A stretch of DNA of 64,000 nucleotides from Sporisorium sorghi (GCA_023212695.1 JALCCG010000046.1:9496-73495); one strand, 5' to 3'. Positions 9,479 through 19,757 are shown, numbered from the stretch's first letter. Translations and numbers: made by a program. The notes: generated by a model not told the origin, from the letters alone.

Positions 9479-10894
9479 ATGACCACCCGCGCCAACACCA
9501 CCTCCCGCCTCAACCTCCAAGCAGCGCGCGGCGCACCCATGGCCGGCTTCGGCGCTCTATTCGTCGCCGTCTGTCTCGTCTTTTCCATCTTCCCGCTCTC
9601 CAATCTCTTCCCCGACTACATCACACCGACAACCTCACTCAAAGGCGGCCAACCTCCACTCAGCCCACGCAAGCAGAATGACCTGCACCTGTCACAGCCG
9701 CAATGCCGCGCCGAGTTCTCGCGGCTCTACCCGCAACTTGCCGCCAACGAGCTCGCGTGGAAGCGAAAGGGCGGTATCCGCTTCGACGACGTCCAAAACG
9801 CCGCGCAGCACTGCCGTCACGGCTGCGTGCATCTGGTCATCAAGCACGGCCAAATCTTCATCCGTGCTCAGGAAAAAGACTGGCAGAGCCGGGTGCGCTC
9901 GACGCTGCAGCTGCTCGACTCGGCCTACCAGGGTGCGAGCGAGGACGAAAAGGCGCTCATGGAGGGTGTGGAGCTCGTCATTTCCACTGCGGACTTTGAC
10001 GGCTTCACGGACGCGGGCAGTCGAGGCGCGGGGTGGGTGCTGGACAAGCGCGTCAGCGATACGTCGGGGCAGTACCTCTTCCCCGACTTTTCGTTCGCCA
10101 GCTGGCCCGAGGCGGGAATACCGTCGTTTCCGGAGTTCAGGCGGCAGGCGGCGCAGGTGAACGCCGCAGTCCCTTGGTCGGCGAAATCCAACCGTGCGTT
10201 CTGGCGCGGCGACGCCCTGGCGGGGAGCAAGATCAAACCACGCGAGTCGCTGCTCGCCGTCGCCACTGCTCCAGGAACGAGCACGTGGTCCGACGTAAAA
10301 CGCACGAGCTTCTGGGAATCCGGCCCGGACATCGGCGAGATCGTTTCGCCCCCCGACCACTGCCGCCACAAGTTCCTCATACATTCCGAGGGCGTGGCGT
10401 ATTCGGGGAGGTCCAAGTTCATCCTCTCGTGCGCGTCGGCTGTCATCGTGCACCCGCTCGAGTGGGAGCAGCACTTCCACCCGGCACTCGTCGCTGATCC
10501 CTTGTCGCCGGATCGCAACATCGTCCAGCTTGAGGGGCAGTGGTTTGAGAACCTGCCCGCGACGGCGCAGGCGCTGATTGCCGAGGAGACGGGCCTGCAC
10601 TACGGCGAGACGACGGGCGAGCGGATTGCCAAGAACGCGAAACGCACGCTCACGGATCGGTATCTGACGCCTGCGGCGACTGCGTGCTACGTCAGGGCGG
10701 CGCTGATTAGCTACAGTGCGGTGATGGACAGGGGCAGTTGGCCCGGTGGGCAGGGGCCGGTTGTTGTGGAGGGCAGCGGGGTGAGGCCGGGCGCGGGCAC
10801 GAGTAAGGGGACGCTGAAGGAGTTGGGCGTCAAGGGCGATGTCGAGCTGGGGGTTTGGGGTAATTTGGGCCAGCCCGAGTGGCCGCCTAAGTGA
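9479..10894 (+). CDS. GT90 (CAP10-type) glycosyltransferase, type II membrane protein
   Basis: Single exon, 471 residues. The N-terminus has a short cytosolic Arg-bearing tail and one membrane segment at about residues 22-45 (AGFGALFVAVCLVFSIFPLSNLF), giving a type II Golgi or ER topology. The lumenal part fits the GT90 family (CAP10, POGLUT, Lps-modifying enzymes). Seen: PDFSFASWPEAGIPSFPEF, then AFWRGDALAGSKIKPRESLL, and the nucleotide-sugar end KFLIHSEGVAYSGRSKFILSCASAVIVHPLEWEQHF, followed by a helical region. In basidiomycetes this family includes beta-xylosyltransferases acting on cell-wall or capsular glycans; the donor and acceptor here cannot be told from sequence. A cysteine set (CRAEF, CRHGC, CRHKF) probably forms disulfides. 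Confidence 0.82.
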   Translation: MTTRANTTSRLNLQAARGAPMAGFGALFVAVCLVFSIFPLSNLFPDYITPTTSLKGGQPPLSPRKQNDLHLSQPQCRAEFSRLYPQLAANELAWKRKGGIRFDDVQNAAQHCRHGCVHLVIKHGQIFIRAQEKDWQSRVRSTLQLLDSAYQGASEDEKALMEGVELVISTADFDGFTDAGSRGAGWVLDKRVSDTSGQYLFPDFSFASWPEAGIPSFPEFRRQAAQVNAAVPWSAKSNRAFWRGDALAGSKIKPRESLLAVATAPGTSTWSDVKRTSFWESGPDIGEIVSPPDHCRHKFLIHSEGVAYSGRSKFILSCASAVIVHPLEWEQHFHPALVADPLSPDRNIVQLEGQWFENLPATAQALIAEETGLHYGETTGERIAKNAKRTLTDRYLTPAATACYVRAALISYSAVMDRGSWPGGQGPVVVEGSGVRPGAGTSKGTLKELGVKGDVELGVWGNLGQPEWPPK

Positions 10895-11133
10895 AAGAGA
10901 GCGAGGATGGTGCGTGTCGTTTGCACTGGACAATTGAAACTCTTTTCTCATCATCGCTTGATGTTCGACACATGCTGCGGATCCGTTTGACACACACTCT
11001 GAGATCCGAAGCTTGGTGTGAAAGAACGTATTGGATGGCAAAAAGCATGATGCATTCAAACGGAGCGGCTCAAGGTGGTGGGCGGAATAGGGGGCGGTGG
11101 TAAAAGTACAAATCGGCAGGCAAGATGAAGCAG

Positions 11134-11955
11134 CTAGAACTCGTGGTTGAAAATGTCGTCTTGGTGGCGGGCGTACTTCTTGTTGCTGGTGTCGGTGTCG
11201 TCGTCGAAGCGAGCTGCTGGTTGTTGCGCAGCTGGGATCTTCTCGACGTAGGGTGTGTTGCGGGTAGGGTCTTCGGGCGTGACGACGCTGAGCGACGAGG
11301 TGGAGCTTGCGAGGCTGGATCGTCTTCCGTCGAGCGTCGGGTCTTGTGCTGCTGCGGTTGACGTGTGTTTGGAGCGTCTGAAGCGGGCCAGTTTGGACGG
11401 TTTCGCTTCCTGGTGCGAGTAATCGAACGACGACTGGCTCGGGTCGCTGTTGATCCACTGATCCGGCTCCACCAGGCCCGTCCTATTCTCCTTCACCGGG
11501 TGCACGTTCCAGGGCGCCGTCACCCCATCCTCCCTCGCCTCGCTCACCTCCTCGTCCACAACATGCGCCCTGCCCTCGTCGTCATACACCACCCGCTGCG
11601 CCACCCGGTCCACGTACCTCCCCGTCCACGCGCGCTTCTTCGCCAGCTTCTTCGCCGGTCTGTCATCCACCAACCCATACCTCACCGCCCATCTTGGCGT
11701 CCTCGCCTTCGTGTCGTTATTACGCACATTCTGGATAAACCAGTTGTGCAGATGCCCCGGGATGATACCGCACACAGTGAGCAGGACGTTGATGAAGAAA
11801 TCTTTGCCGATGCCAAAGCGCACCGCCACGGCGAGCGGCGGGAACAGGAAACCGCACAGTACGATAAAGCCCGTGAAGCCGTAGTGGTTCTTCCAGCTGA
11901 AATCGATCTTGCCATCGTCGGTGCGTGGGATGCCGTTGCGCAGGAGTTTTGACAT
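11134..11955 (-). CDS. Pmp3/UPF0057 membrane protein with long cytosolic tail
   Basis: Single exon, 273 residues from the ATG at 11955; an in-frame ATG at 12027 would add 24 residues that look like leader. Residues about 27-47 and 52-74 are two hydrophobic helices, and FGIGKDFFINVLLTVCGIIPGHLHNWFI is the Pmp3 family signature. Pmp3 proteins are small plasma-membrane proteolipids that affect membrane potential and salt tolerance; the yeast Sna2/3/4 relatives traffic to the vacuole. The family is normally 50-140 residues. Here about 190 hydrophilic residues follow, with basic and Ser-rich stretches (SSLASSTSSLSVV) and several Tyr motifs (DPSQSSFDYSH, RNTPYVEKIP). PPxY-like trafficking signals are not seen. 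Function of the tail is unknown. Confidence 0.82.
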   Translation of the reverse strand: MSKLLRNGIPRTDDGKIDFSWKNHYGFTGFIVLCGFLFPPLAVAVRFGIGKDFFINVLLTVCGIIPGHLHNWFIQNVRNNDTKARTPRWAVRYGLVDDRPAKKLAKKRAWTGRYVDRVAQRVVYDDEGRAHVVDEEVSEAREDGVTAPWNVHPVKENRTGLVEPDQWINSDPSQSSFDYSHQEAKPSKLARFRRSKHTSTAAAQDPTLDGRRSSLASSTSSLSVVTPEDPTRNTPYVEKIPAAQQPAARFDDDTDTSNKKYARHQDDIFNHEF

Positions 11956-13069
11956 GGTGGAGGCGGCGGCGTGGCGAGTGCGTGAAGCTTTGAGGGTTGA
12001 GTGGAGAGGTGCTTGCGCGTTTAGCACTTGGGAAGGAGTGCTCTGCGTGTATCAAGTCGCTCGGTGATGTGGATGCAGATAGAAGAGATGGATGATGGTG
12101 GTCGAGAGGTGAAGGTTTCTCTATCTAGTGATGGCGAGCTGCAACGTAGATAGGTGGTCGATGATGGTCAGGAGGCAAGGCAGATGTGATTGCGCGCAGA
12201 CATGCAAACTGAGCCTGTTCCCTGCTGCGCACTGTGACAGTGCGGGGAAGACACCAGCCCTAGAGTCTAGATCACATTCACACCTTGCCAAAAGAGCACA
12301 CAGCCCGCAAGGCTTGGCGTAGGCACATTCGCCCAACTGCCGCCGGAGAGATAGAGCCCAACCTTCCAACGTGCCCGCGCAACTATTCGCCCTGGCGTGA
12401 CGTACAGATGCCCCAACTCCGACGCTCAATCGGCAACAGCCCCTTGCTCGCCACCTGACAGAGAGCAGTCGAAACAATAGTTCACCGGTCAACTTGAAGG
12501 GCGCTTGAGGTGCTTCGGCTATGTACAGGCTTGGTTTTCAAAATAGACTCAGGGACGACAAGCCTTGACAGAGACAGGTCTTGGCGTTTTTCGTTTTCCG
12601 ACGGGAAATCGCGAAGGAGAGCGAGAGCATGTGGTCAAAGTGCGTCGTTTTGCGTCAAACCCCGATTGCTACAGCCCCGCCGCGCCGACGAGCGGACTTG
12701 GCTTTGCTTTCTCATGAGGAATAGAGAATCATGGTAGCAGCGAGTTCAGCAAGACGTACGATCGCGGGTGTTGTACGCAAGATCGCGCATACATAGAGCG
12801 AAGGGGGATGAAAACGTTGTGTGGACATTGCTTTTGTTCCCGACAGCTAACAGTGCATGGCGAGGAACAGAAATGTCAACAGACATGGTGCGATCTAGAC
12901 CGAGTATGGCCCGGCTACAGGGCAAGAAACGAAATGAGGGAAACCATTCACTTGATTTGGAACGATATGTGAGTGTATGGAGAGAGGTCAAGAGAGAAAG
13001 GAAGCACGAAACAAGCTGTATCGCAAAGGAGGGCTCTCTGCGAGATGTTGCCATGGCAGCCCAACCTGA
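11956..13069. other. Spacer, no recognised element
   Basis: Holds the 5' side of the Pmp3 gene and the 3' side of the repetitive secreted-protein gene. Short frames on both strands have no family resemblance. I see no repeat or RNA gene. Confidence 0.55.
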
Positions 13070-14158
13070 TTAGTAGCTGGGCGTGTCACCGCCGCCGCCG
13101 TACTTGACAGTGCCGCTCTCGCTTCCCTTGGAGCCAGAAGAACCCTGGCCGTGACCCTGCGACGACGAGCCGCCTTCTTCTTCGCCTTCGGAGCCCTCAC
13201 CGCCGTAGCTGCTGCCTCCTTTTTCGTCGCCATAGCCGCCCTTGGAGGAGGAGTCTTCGTCGCCGTACTCTTCGGATCCTTTGTCGTCGTCCGAGCCGCC
13301 TTTCTTCGAACTGTAGCTGCTCTTCTTGGAGTCGGAACCGCTCTTCTTGTCGTCCGAGCCACCTTTCTTGGAGTCCGAGCCGCCCTTCTTCTCGCTGTCT
13401 TCTCCTTTCTTCTCGTCACCACCATCCTTCTTGCCGCTCTCTCCTCCCTTTTTGTTTTCCGAGCCACCCTTCTTCTCGTCACTGCCACCCTGCTTCTCGT
13501 CGTCACCTCCCATCTTCTCGCTGTCGTCTCCCTTCTTTTCACCCTCGCCGCCCTTCTTGCCGCTGTCTTCTCCCTTCTTCTCACCGTCTTCTCCCTTCTT
13601 CTCACCGTCTTCTCCCTTCTTGTCGTCTTCCCCACCCTTCTTCTCATCGCCTTCGCCCTTCTTCTCGCCTTCTCCACCGTCGCCGCCAGATTCGCCGCCC
13701 ATCATGCTGCCCCCTTCCTTCTTCTCTCCTCCCTCTTCGCCGCCGCTGGGTTTGCCTCCCATGTCTCCACCTTTCTCACCACCCTTGTCGTCATCCTTGG
13801 GCTTACCCTCTTCGCCATGCTCGTCCTTGCCAGAGTCGGGGCCTTCTTCACCCATGCCCTCAGAGCCGCCGTGCTCACCGCCTTTTCCGAAGTCGAACGG
13901 AGGACCGTGTCCCTTGAAGGCATTTTTGAAATCGGTGCTCTTGAAGATGAAAGGTCCAGAGCTGTCGCCCTTGCCCTTGCCGGGGAGGAAGATGAAATCG
14001 AATTCTCGAGGCTGGAGGGTGCTCAGAGTGCGAGCTTGCGGAGCGTTGACAGCAACAAGGTCCTGATCAGCCGGGACTGGGCGTGCATCGATGCGGACGG
14101 GCAGAGCCAGAACGACGAGTGCGAGGAGAGCTTTGAACGGCATGGTGAGGAAGACCAT
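13070..14158 (-). CDS. Repetitive secreted Lys/Gly/Glu/Ser-rich protein
   Basis: Single exon, 362 residues, not assigned to a family. A signal peptide is clear: MPFKALLALVVLALPVRIDA, read from the ATG at 14143 (CACC context) or five residues earlier at 14158. A short non-repetitive part follows (FDFIFLPGKGKG, PFIFKSTDFKNAFKG, PPFDFGKG). From about residue 95 the protein is almost only Gly, Lys, Glu, Asp and Ser. The centre (about 150-285) is an eight-residue periodic repeat of the type GEDGEKKG / GSDEKKGG, coded by 24-base units. The C-terminus becomes Ser/Gly/Tyr-rich. There are no cysteines and no KR sites, so Kex2 processing as in repellent is not supported. Roles as cell-wall, surface or apoplastic protein are possible; smut fungi have other repetitive secreted proteins. 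A TATA box lies about 150 bases upstream. Confidence 0.8.
   Translation of the reverse strand: MVFLTMPFKALLALVVLALPVRIDARPVPADQDLVAVNAPQARTLSTLQPREFDFIFLPGKGKGDSSGPFIFKSTDFKNAFKGHGPPFDFGKGGEHGGSEGMGEEGPDSGKDEHGEEGKPKDDDKGGEKGGDMGGKPSGGEEGGEKKEGGSMMGGESGGDGGEGEKKGEGDEKKGGEDDKKGEDGEKKGEDGEKKGEDSGKKGGEGEKKGDDSEKMGGDDEKQGGSDEKKGGSENKKGGESGKKDGGDEKKGEDSEKKGGSDSKKGGSDDKKSGSDSKKSSYSSKKGGSDDDKGSEEYGDEDSSSKGGYGDEKGGSSYGGEGSEGEEEGGSSSQGHGQGSSGSKGSESGTVKYGGGGDTPSY
13330..13690 (-). repeat. 24-base coding minisatellite (KKG repeat)
   Basis: Tandem 24-base units inside the secreted-protein gene encode (G/D)(E/S)D(G/S/D)(E)KKG. Two neighbouring units around 13576-13618 are identical or nearly so, a sign of recent slippage or unequal exchange. 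Copy number is expected to differ between strains. Confidence 0.8.
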
Positions 14159-15499
14159 CGCTGATGGAGTCTAGTTGAGTGAGGGCAGAGTGGCAGTGGC
14201 GGTGATTCTATGGATGTCGATTTGGTCGATCGTTGAAGTCGATGTTGGGAGTTTGTGAGTGGGGTGGACTTTCGACTGCAGACCGAGGCGTCAGAGCCTG
14301 CGATTATATACCTTCGGCGAACGAGGAAGGTCGGAGGGGAAGGCAGAGGCAAGGCCGCAGCATGCTGAGCCAGGCTGCCTTTGGCGGCTGTATGGTCTCG
14401 CCATCTTGGTGTTTTCCAGCATGCCGCCAGTGTCGAGCGTCGCTATGGCGATGAAGCTCGTAGCAACATTCTGTCGACAGAACAGGTCGGGAAGGATCCG
14501 TCGGAAGGGTTCACGCGGTCCCGAGTGGTGCTGAGATGAAAGAGCAGTCCATTCTACGGCAACAAAACCGTGTACTGAGAAGCTGAGACGTTCGAGAAGG
14601 AAGATGATCGGAACTTCCGAGATCTCGCTTGAGAGCGATCCGAAGACCTGCTCGACAGCAGGTGGCGTGAGAACGTCGTCGGGGCGGTCGAGGTCAGATT
14701 GTCGCAATTATTTGAGCGCTTGCAAGCTCTGACGTTGACAACCAGCTGCCTGTTTGAGCTAAATCGTGGGATGTTGGTGGCGTGAGATAGGTTTAGAGCT
14801 GATTAGAACCAACATTACTCGAAGCGAGATTCTAGCGAGAGCTAACTGAACAGATTCAGCGAGTTGCTTGAGAGGCTGTCTGGACATTTGCAAGCCTAGG
14901 CTGACATCAACGATCGCCGTTGCAACTCATGCGCATCTGCGGCAAGAGGCGAAGAAAGAGAGAAGGGAAGCGTAAGAAGCTCCAGAAGACCTCATCGTGG
15001 GAAAGTTGATTTTTGTCGTCGTCGTCGGCAGCACGCCGAAACGCTCGTCCGCGTAACGCGTGTGAATTTTCAAGTGCTTTTCCCCTCTCTTGCGCCACGA
15101 GGCCAAGCAACACGCACGGCGCATTCTCAGCTGCCATCACGCGTCTCTGGACCCTGAATCCTCGAATTGGGACAGACAAAACGACACGTTGACCTTGAAA
15201 GTTGAATAGATCGTGTCCGTCGTCTCCTCGCTCCTCACATTTCTCGTCACCACCACTAACACCATCATCGCTGTGCAACAGCTACGATCGCACCTCGCCA
15301 CCTCTGCTTCATCAGAGCAAATGGCTTCGGCAAGCACCATCATGCCGCGCTGCTCGTCCTCGCCGTAAAAGCGGCGGTTGTCAGGCAAACTTGAGGCTAT
15401 CGGCGCTTCCGAGCCAGTCGCCAAGCTGTCCAAGTCTCGCGAGGCGCCTCAGTACTTTCGCTAGGTCCCTAGCTCCCCACGCTTCTCGGCTTCTCCGAC
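14159..15499. other. Divergent spacer: secreted-protein promoter and Mdm1-like promoter
   Basis: 1.34 kb between divergent genes. Besides the TATA box at 14303-14310 I see only mixed sequence with short frames. No RNA gene, repeat or mobile element is supported. Confidence 0.55.
14303..14310 (-). promoter_or_regulatory. TATA box of the repetitive secreted-protein gene
   Basis: On the minus strand the sequence reads TATATAAT, about 150 bases before the ATG at 14158. Position and match are good for a core promoter. Most genes in this window lack such a clear box. Confidence 0.5.
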
Positions 15500-18400
15500 A
15501 TGCTGCGCAGTCCACTTGCCGTCGTTGCGGCCGTCACGCTCAGTCCACCATTGCTCTTCAACGCGGCAGTGCGGCTGCACTGGACTGGCTTCTTGTGGGC
15601 TTCTCCGCTCCTGCTGCTCGGATGCGCCTTGATCATACTCGCATCTCTCCTGCTCGCCTCTCATATCGCTGATGTGCAGTCCGTGCGTCGCCGTCGGCAT
15701 TCCCACGATGCACTTCGGTCTCTCCCACGTCTTGCCTTTCTTACTCCGGCGGCTTGGTCAGCACAGCGCACACGCCTGCAATGGGCTCGTGAAGCACACG
15801 GCACATCCTCATCATCGACTTCAACGCGAAAGCGCACGGACTCGTCGCCGCAACTGGCTCGAGTGCTTGACGATGTCGTCGAGCTTATCCTGCGCGACTT
15901 TGTCTGCAAATGGCACACTCCCTTGGCCACAGGTTCGCTCAATCCGACCATCAATGACTCAGCGCCTGAATTTGTCCATGCAGTGGAGCAGACCATTCGG
16001 ACTGCGCTCGACAACGTCACCGCGCTCGTCAAGCAGCTCAATCACGCTGACCTTGTCGTGCGCAGACTACTCCCCAGAATCACTGCACACATTCACTCCT
16101 ACCGCCGCGCTGATGCCGACTTTCGAGGCTCGTCGGAAAACGCAGCGCAGCTTGATAGCTTCGAGAGCGACCAGACGGATCTGTTCCTTGCTCGCAAGTT
16201 CGAGGGAGGGCGCCTTCATCCTGCTGTGGGCGACATGAGCAGCCCCAATACCAAACCGGCAGAGCAAGCATTCCTACGATCCGTCTGCGCCCGTCTACTT
16301 CGCTCGTTGATGCCGTATCCAGAGAGCGAGAGCGCCTCGGTTCACATCATCGTCCGCGAGCTGCTGAGCTGCACGATCCTCTTTGCAGTCATCGAATCCA
16401 TCAGCGACCCCGACTTCTGGAACAATCTTCTCGAGCAAAAGGCCGGCGCCGTCATTCACGAACAGATCCTCGTCGGCAAGCTACGCGATGCTCTCGACAA
16501 GCAGGAAACGCGCTCGAGCCCCAAGGCCAGCAGAACTCGAAGCGTGCCCTTTGTAGATATCGATGCCAAGAATCTCTTGCCCTGGTCGCAGGAGAGCAAG
16601 AAGGCGGATCAAAAGTCGTTTGATGCATTCCTTCGATCCATCAGATACGCAACCTCTCTGCTGGAAGTTCGCAGAACCAAGAACGACATCGCTGTGCAGA
16701 TCAGAAAGACAAAAACCAACCTCGAACGTCTGTCAGACGATCCTTCCGATGCTTCCCGTGCAAAGCTGCAGTCGTATCTTCACCGGCTTGAGACTGCCTA
16801 TGCTGTGGCCGAACAAAAGATCTTGCAGCTGGGCTCTGACAAAGGTCTTCCCACCGTCTCTGCCAAAGCTTCGGCGGGTGCCGATCCCAACGCCTCTCGA
16901 GTCAAGTTACACGACGTGCTTCTCAATCCGTCCAGCCTCTCCTTCTTCATGGAGTTCATGGACCGCCGCAAGAGGTCCATCTTGGTTCAGTTCTGGCTCC
17001 TGGTGGAATCGTTCAAGAATCCCCTGGAAGACGCTGAAGCAGATCCGTCGATGGAACAAGAGCAACTCAACGCTGCCGCGAATGCATCTCCTCCATCTCG
17101 AGCGGCTATCGAGAATCTCAAAGAGGATCTTCGCCTCTTCGACAGTGTCTACTACTCTGCGGCTCCCATCAAGGTATCCAGGCGCTACATCGACAGCGCC
17201 AGGCAGTTCCTCAGCATCGGTCAAGATGTCCACACCACAGCATTGCAAGTGCGGCGCGTCAGACGAGACGTCCTTCAGGCTCAGAAGGAGATCTATCAAG
17301 AGATGGAGGAGGAAGACTGGCCGAGCTTCCGCGAAAGCGACCTCTTTGTCAAAGCTGCCCAGGATCTGCGTCCGAATCCTCATCTCGCCGCTGGTCTCGC
17401 CTCTAGCGTTGGCTCTCTGACGACAGATCCGCAACTGTTCACGAATGCAACATCCGCAGAAACGAACGAGGGACTTCATCGTCCTGTCGGACGCTCGAGC
17501 AAATCACATCTGGAGCATGCCGACCTGTTCGGTACGGACAAACCCATGGGACCCGAACCAAGGGGCACTGATCTCTTCGGCGATTCGCCCGCTGGCAGCA
17601 GATCGAAAGCAAGCGCAAAGTCGGACAACCTCGACATTCTCATCGGCGGGAGAACACAGCACGCCGGACCAGACGGAAGGACGCCCTTGTTTCGCGAAGA
17701 TCCCCTCTTCGATGAGCAGGACGACGACGATGACAAGCAAGACGACGAAGGACGTCGTGGCGACACCAGCTCTGATCTCTACCAGGTCGAAAAGATGAAC
17801 GAGCTTCAGAGCGTTTTGCAGAACATTATCGATGACGACAATGACAAGACCAGAAAGCGGTCAGCCGGATTTGGGTCCCTTGGGTCAGAATCAGGATCCA
17901 AAGTCAGGCGCAGCAGCGACCAGGACGACTATCACCACTCGCCTGACAGCAAGAAAGGCAGCGAGACCGTCAAGAGCTTCGACACTACGAGTCGACCTCG
18001 CACGCCTCGCGAAGGCCCCTCCTCCTCCAAAGCTGAACGTGATTCTGCTAACGCTGCCTTTGCTGGACTGCCGAGCTTCAATCTACGCCAAGAGATCCTC
18101 AAGATGGACGCTCAACTGGAAAAGCTGGAAGCGCAGGCTGATATTTTGGATGCACTGGCACGGAAAGCCGAGCTCACGGGCGCGAGAAGTAGCGAGACGC
18201 GACTGTTGGCGCAATCGATACAAGCAGTCCGAAGGGAATCGCGCGAGATTCGATGGCAGCGCAACCAGCTCGAGCAGCAGATGGCGGCAACTCAACTCAT
18301 ACCCGGTCAAACAAAGGTCTCGATCCAAGATACGATGATCTCGGTCGACCAGGAAGGAAAAGAGTATGCAGTCTATCTCATCGAGGTCAGCATCGTAGAG

Positions 18401-19528
18401 AAAGGCGGTCACGGCAAGAGTCAAGAGGCATCGGTCCCGGCTGCGCGTGGCTGGATCGTTGGCAGAAGGTATTCCGAGTTTTGGTCGCTACATCAAGCAC
18501 TGAAGGAGCGCTATGCCGAGGTGCGGGCGCTCGAGTCAGACTTTCCTGGCAAGAGGCTGGTTGGGCTCGTCCATGCCCCTTTCGTCGATGCTAGGAAAGC
18601 GGCATTGGAAAAGTACCTGCAGGCTCTGGTCAAGCTGAAAGTGGCATGCGAGAGCGAGGAGCTCCGCGCTTTCCTTTCGCAGACCCCCGCCGCGACGTTG
18701 CCAAGGATGGTGTCATCATCCACCTCTTCTGACGATGCCGGCGTCGTCTCGCCTTCGCTCACCATTTCGAGCCCAGCCACTCCCAGCAAACAGTCCGCTG
18801 CCTTCCCCGGCGGAGGATTGGTCAAGACGCTCTTCAAAGGCATGACCGGCGTCGCCGAAGGTCTCGACGACCTGATCGGTATCGGACCCTCGATGCTCGA
18901 TGTAGTGGTCCAACGCCTGTCGACACAGATGCAGACCAAATCAGGCGCCACCCTCGTCCAGGGCATCGCTGACATCGACATGGTCTCGCAAGCCATGGAC
19001 AAGGACGCCACCCCTGCCGAGCTGCGCGAAGCTGCAGGTGCAGGCACAACGTACTGGACCGAGCCCATCTGCGATCTTTTCACTGAGCTATTCGAGCTGC
19101 ACGAAAAGAACAACTGGCTCCGTCGCCAAGCCATTGTCATCTTGCTGCAGCAGCTGTTTGGATCCACGGTCGAGCGCAAGATCCGCGAGACGTTCTCAAC
19201 CGCTCTTTCGCCCCCCTCGGTCGCGGGATACATCGCCGCTTTCAAGGCCAGTCTGTGGCCCAACGGTATGCTCAAGGAACCTTCGCCACCGAGAACGAGA
19301 GCGGAGAAGGACGCACTCCGAGAAAACGCCAACAGCAAACTGGCAAGCCTCATCCCCGAGCTCGCCGCCAACTTTGTCGGTCGCGAAAACGCACGCAAAG
19401 GTACCAGACGCGTGTTTTCCGCTCTGCAGAACAAGCGGCTCAACAAGCATCTCATCTACAGCTTGTTGGATGTCGTGGTGGATGAGTTGCTTGCTGTCCC
19501 GTCAGCAGCAGCTGACACGCAGCCATAG
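15500..19528 (+). CDS. MDM1: Mdm1-type sorting nexin (PXA-RGS-PX-Nexin C)
   Basis: Single exon, 1342 residues. Proteins of this type (yeast Mdm1, animal SNX13/14/25) are ER-anchored tethers that bind phosphoinositides on endosomes, vacuole or lipid droplets. Seen in order: two hydrophobic segments at about 8-55 (ER anchor); a PXA domain at about 118-310 (LARVLDDVVELILRDFVCKW to ISDPDFWNNLLEQKAG); an RGS-like domain at about 465-615 (LLNPSSLSFFMEFMDRR, ILVQFWLLVESFKNP); an acidic, low-complexity linker; a coiled coil at about 865-930; a PX domain at about 935-1060 (GRRYSEFWSLHQALKERY); and Nexin C at about 1185-1320 (TYWTEPICDLFTELFEL). The domain order and the hydrophobic start separate it from soluble sorting nexins. 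The ATG gives the membrane anchor directly. Confidence 0.9.
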   Translation: MLRSPLAVVAAVTLSPPLLFNAAVRLHWTGFLWASPLLLLGCALIILASLLLASHIADVQSVRRRRHSHDALRSLPRLAFLTPAAWSAQRTRLQWAREAHGTSSSSTSTRKRTDSSPQLARVLDDVVELILRDFVCKWHTPLATGSLNPTINDSAPEFVHAVEQTIRTALDNVTALVKQLNHADLVVRRLLPRITAHIHSYRRADADFRGSSENAAQLDSFESDQTDLFLARKFEGGRLHPAVGDMSSPNTKPAEQAFLRSVCARLLRSLMPYPESESASVHIIVRELLSCTILFAVIESISDPDFWNNLLEQKAGAVIHEQILVGKLRDALDKQETRSSPKASRTRSVPFVDIDAKNLLPWSQESKKADQKSFDAFLRSIRYATSLLEVRRTKNDIAVQIRKTKTNLERLSDDPSDASRAKLQSYLHRLETAYAVAEQKILQLGSDKGLPTVSAKASAGADPNASRVKLHDVLLNPSSLSFFMEFMDRRKRSILVQFWLLVESFKNPLEDAEADPSMEQEQLNAAANASPPSRAAIENLKEDLRLFDSVYYSAAPIKVSRRYIDSARQFLSIGQDVHTTALQVRRVRRDVLQAQKEIYQEMEEEDWPSFRESDLFVKAAQDLRPNPHLAAGLASSVGSLTTDPQLFTNATSAETNEGLHRPVGRSSKSHLEHADLFGTDKPMGPEPRGTDLFGDSPAGSRSKASAKSDNLDILIGGRTQHAGPDGRTPLFREDPLFDEQDDDDDKQDDEGRRGDTSSDLYQVEKMNELQSVLQNIIDDDNDKTRKRSAGFGSLGSESGSKVRRSSDQDDYHHSPDSKKGSETVKSFDTTSRPRTPREGPSSSKAERDSANAAFAGLPSFNLRQEILKMDAQLEKLEAQADILDALARKAELTGARSSETRLLAQSIQAVRRESREIRWQRNQLEQQMAATQLIPGQTKVSIQDTMISVDQEGKEYAVYLIEVSIVEKGGHGKSQEASVPAARGWIVGRRYSEFWSLHQALKERYAEVRALESDFPGKRLVGLVHAPFVDARKAALEKYLQALVKLKVACESEELRAFLSQTPAATLPRMVSSSTSSDDAGVVSPSLTISSPATPSKQSAAFPGGGLVKTLFKGMTGVAEGLDDLIGIGPSMLDVVVQRLSTQMQTKSGATLVQGIADIDMVSQAMDKDATPAELREAAGAGTTYWTEPICDLFTELFELHEKNNWLRRQAIVILLQQLFGSTVERKIRETFSTALSPPSVAGYIAAFKASLWPNGMLKEPSPPRTRAEKDALRENANSKLASLIPELAANFVGRENARKGTRRVFSALQNKRLNKHLIYSLLDVVVDELLAVPSAAADTQP

Positions 19529-19757
19529 ATTTGGGACAATGAATTCACGTCACGTCATGAGTCTCGTCGTCTGGTCTGTGTTGTCGGTGAAACGAGTGTG
19601 TGCAAGCTCGTTTGCTCGTGTTGCTTCGTTTGGCTGCTCAATCAGACGAAATGGCGACAAGGGAAGTGAAAGGGGTATCAATTGCAATGTGAATTCGGCA
19701 AAAAGGTATCGTAGGAGCGTCACCATGCTCTACCGCGCCTTGGTAAGAAGAGTCAGA

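Noticed and set aside
8740..9681. 313-codon frame through the CTGGCA array and T38
   Set aside because: It encodes low-complexity sequence and a poly-Phe run from the T-tract and overlaps the GT90 start in another frame.
9692..11458. 588-codon minus-strand frame over the GT90 gene
   Set aside because: It overlaps two real genes and reads Arg/Pro-rich sequence without a domain. GT90 on the plus strand explains the conservation.
13151..14164. 337-codon hydrophobic plus-strand frame opposite the repetitive secreted protein
   Set aside because: It is the complement of the Lys/Glu repeat and reads runs of Leu, Ala, Phe and Val. The minus frame has the signal peptide and a TATA box.
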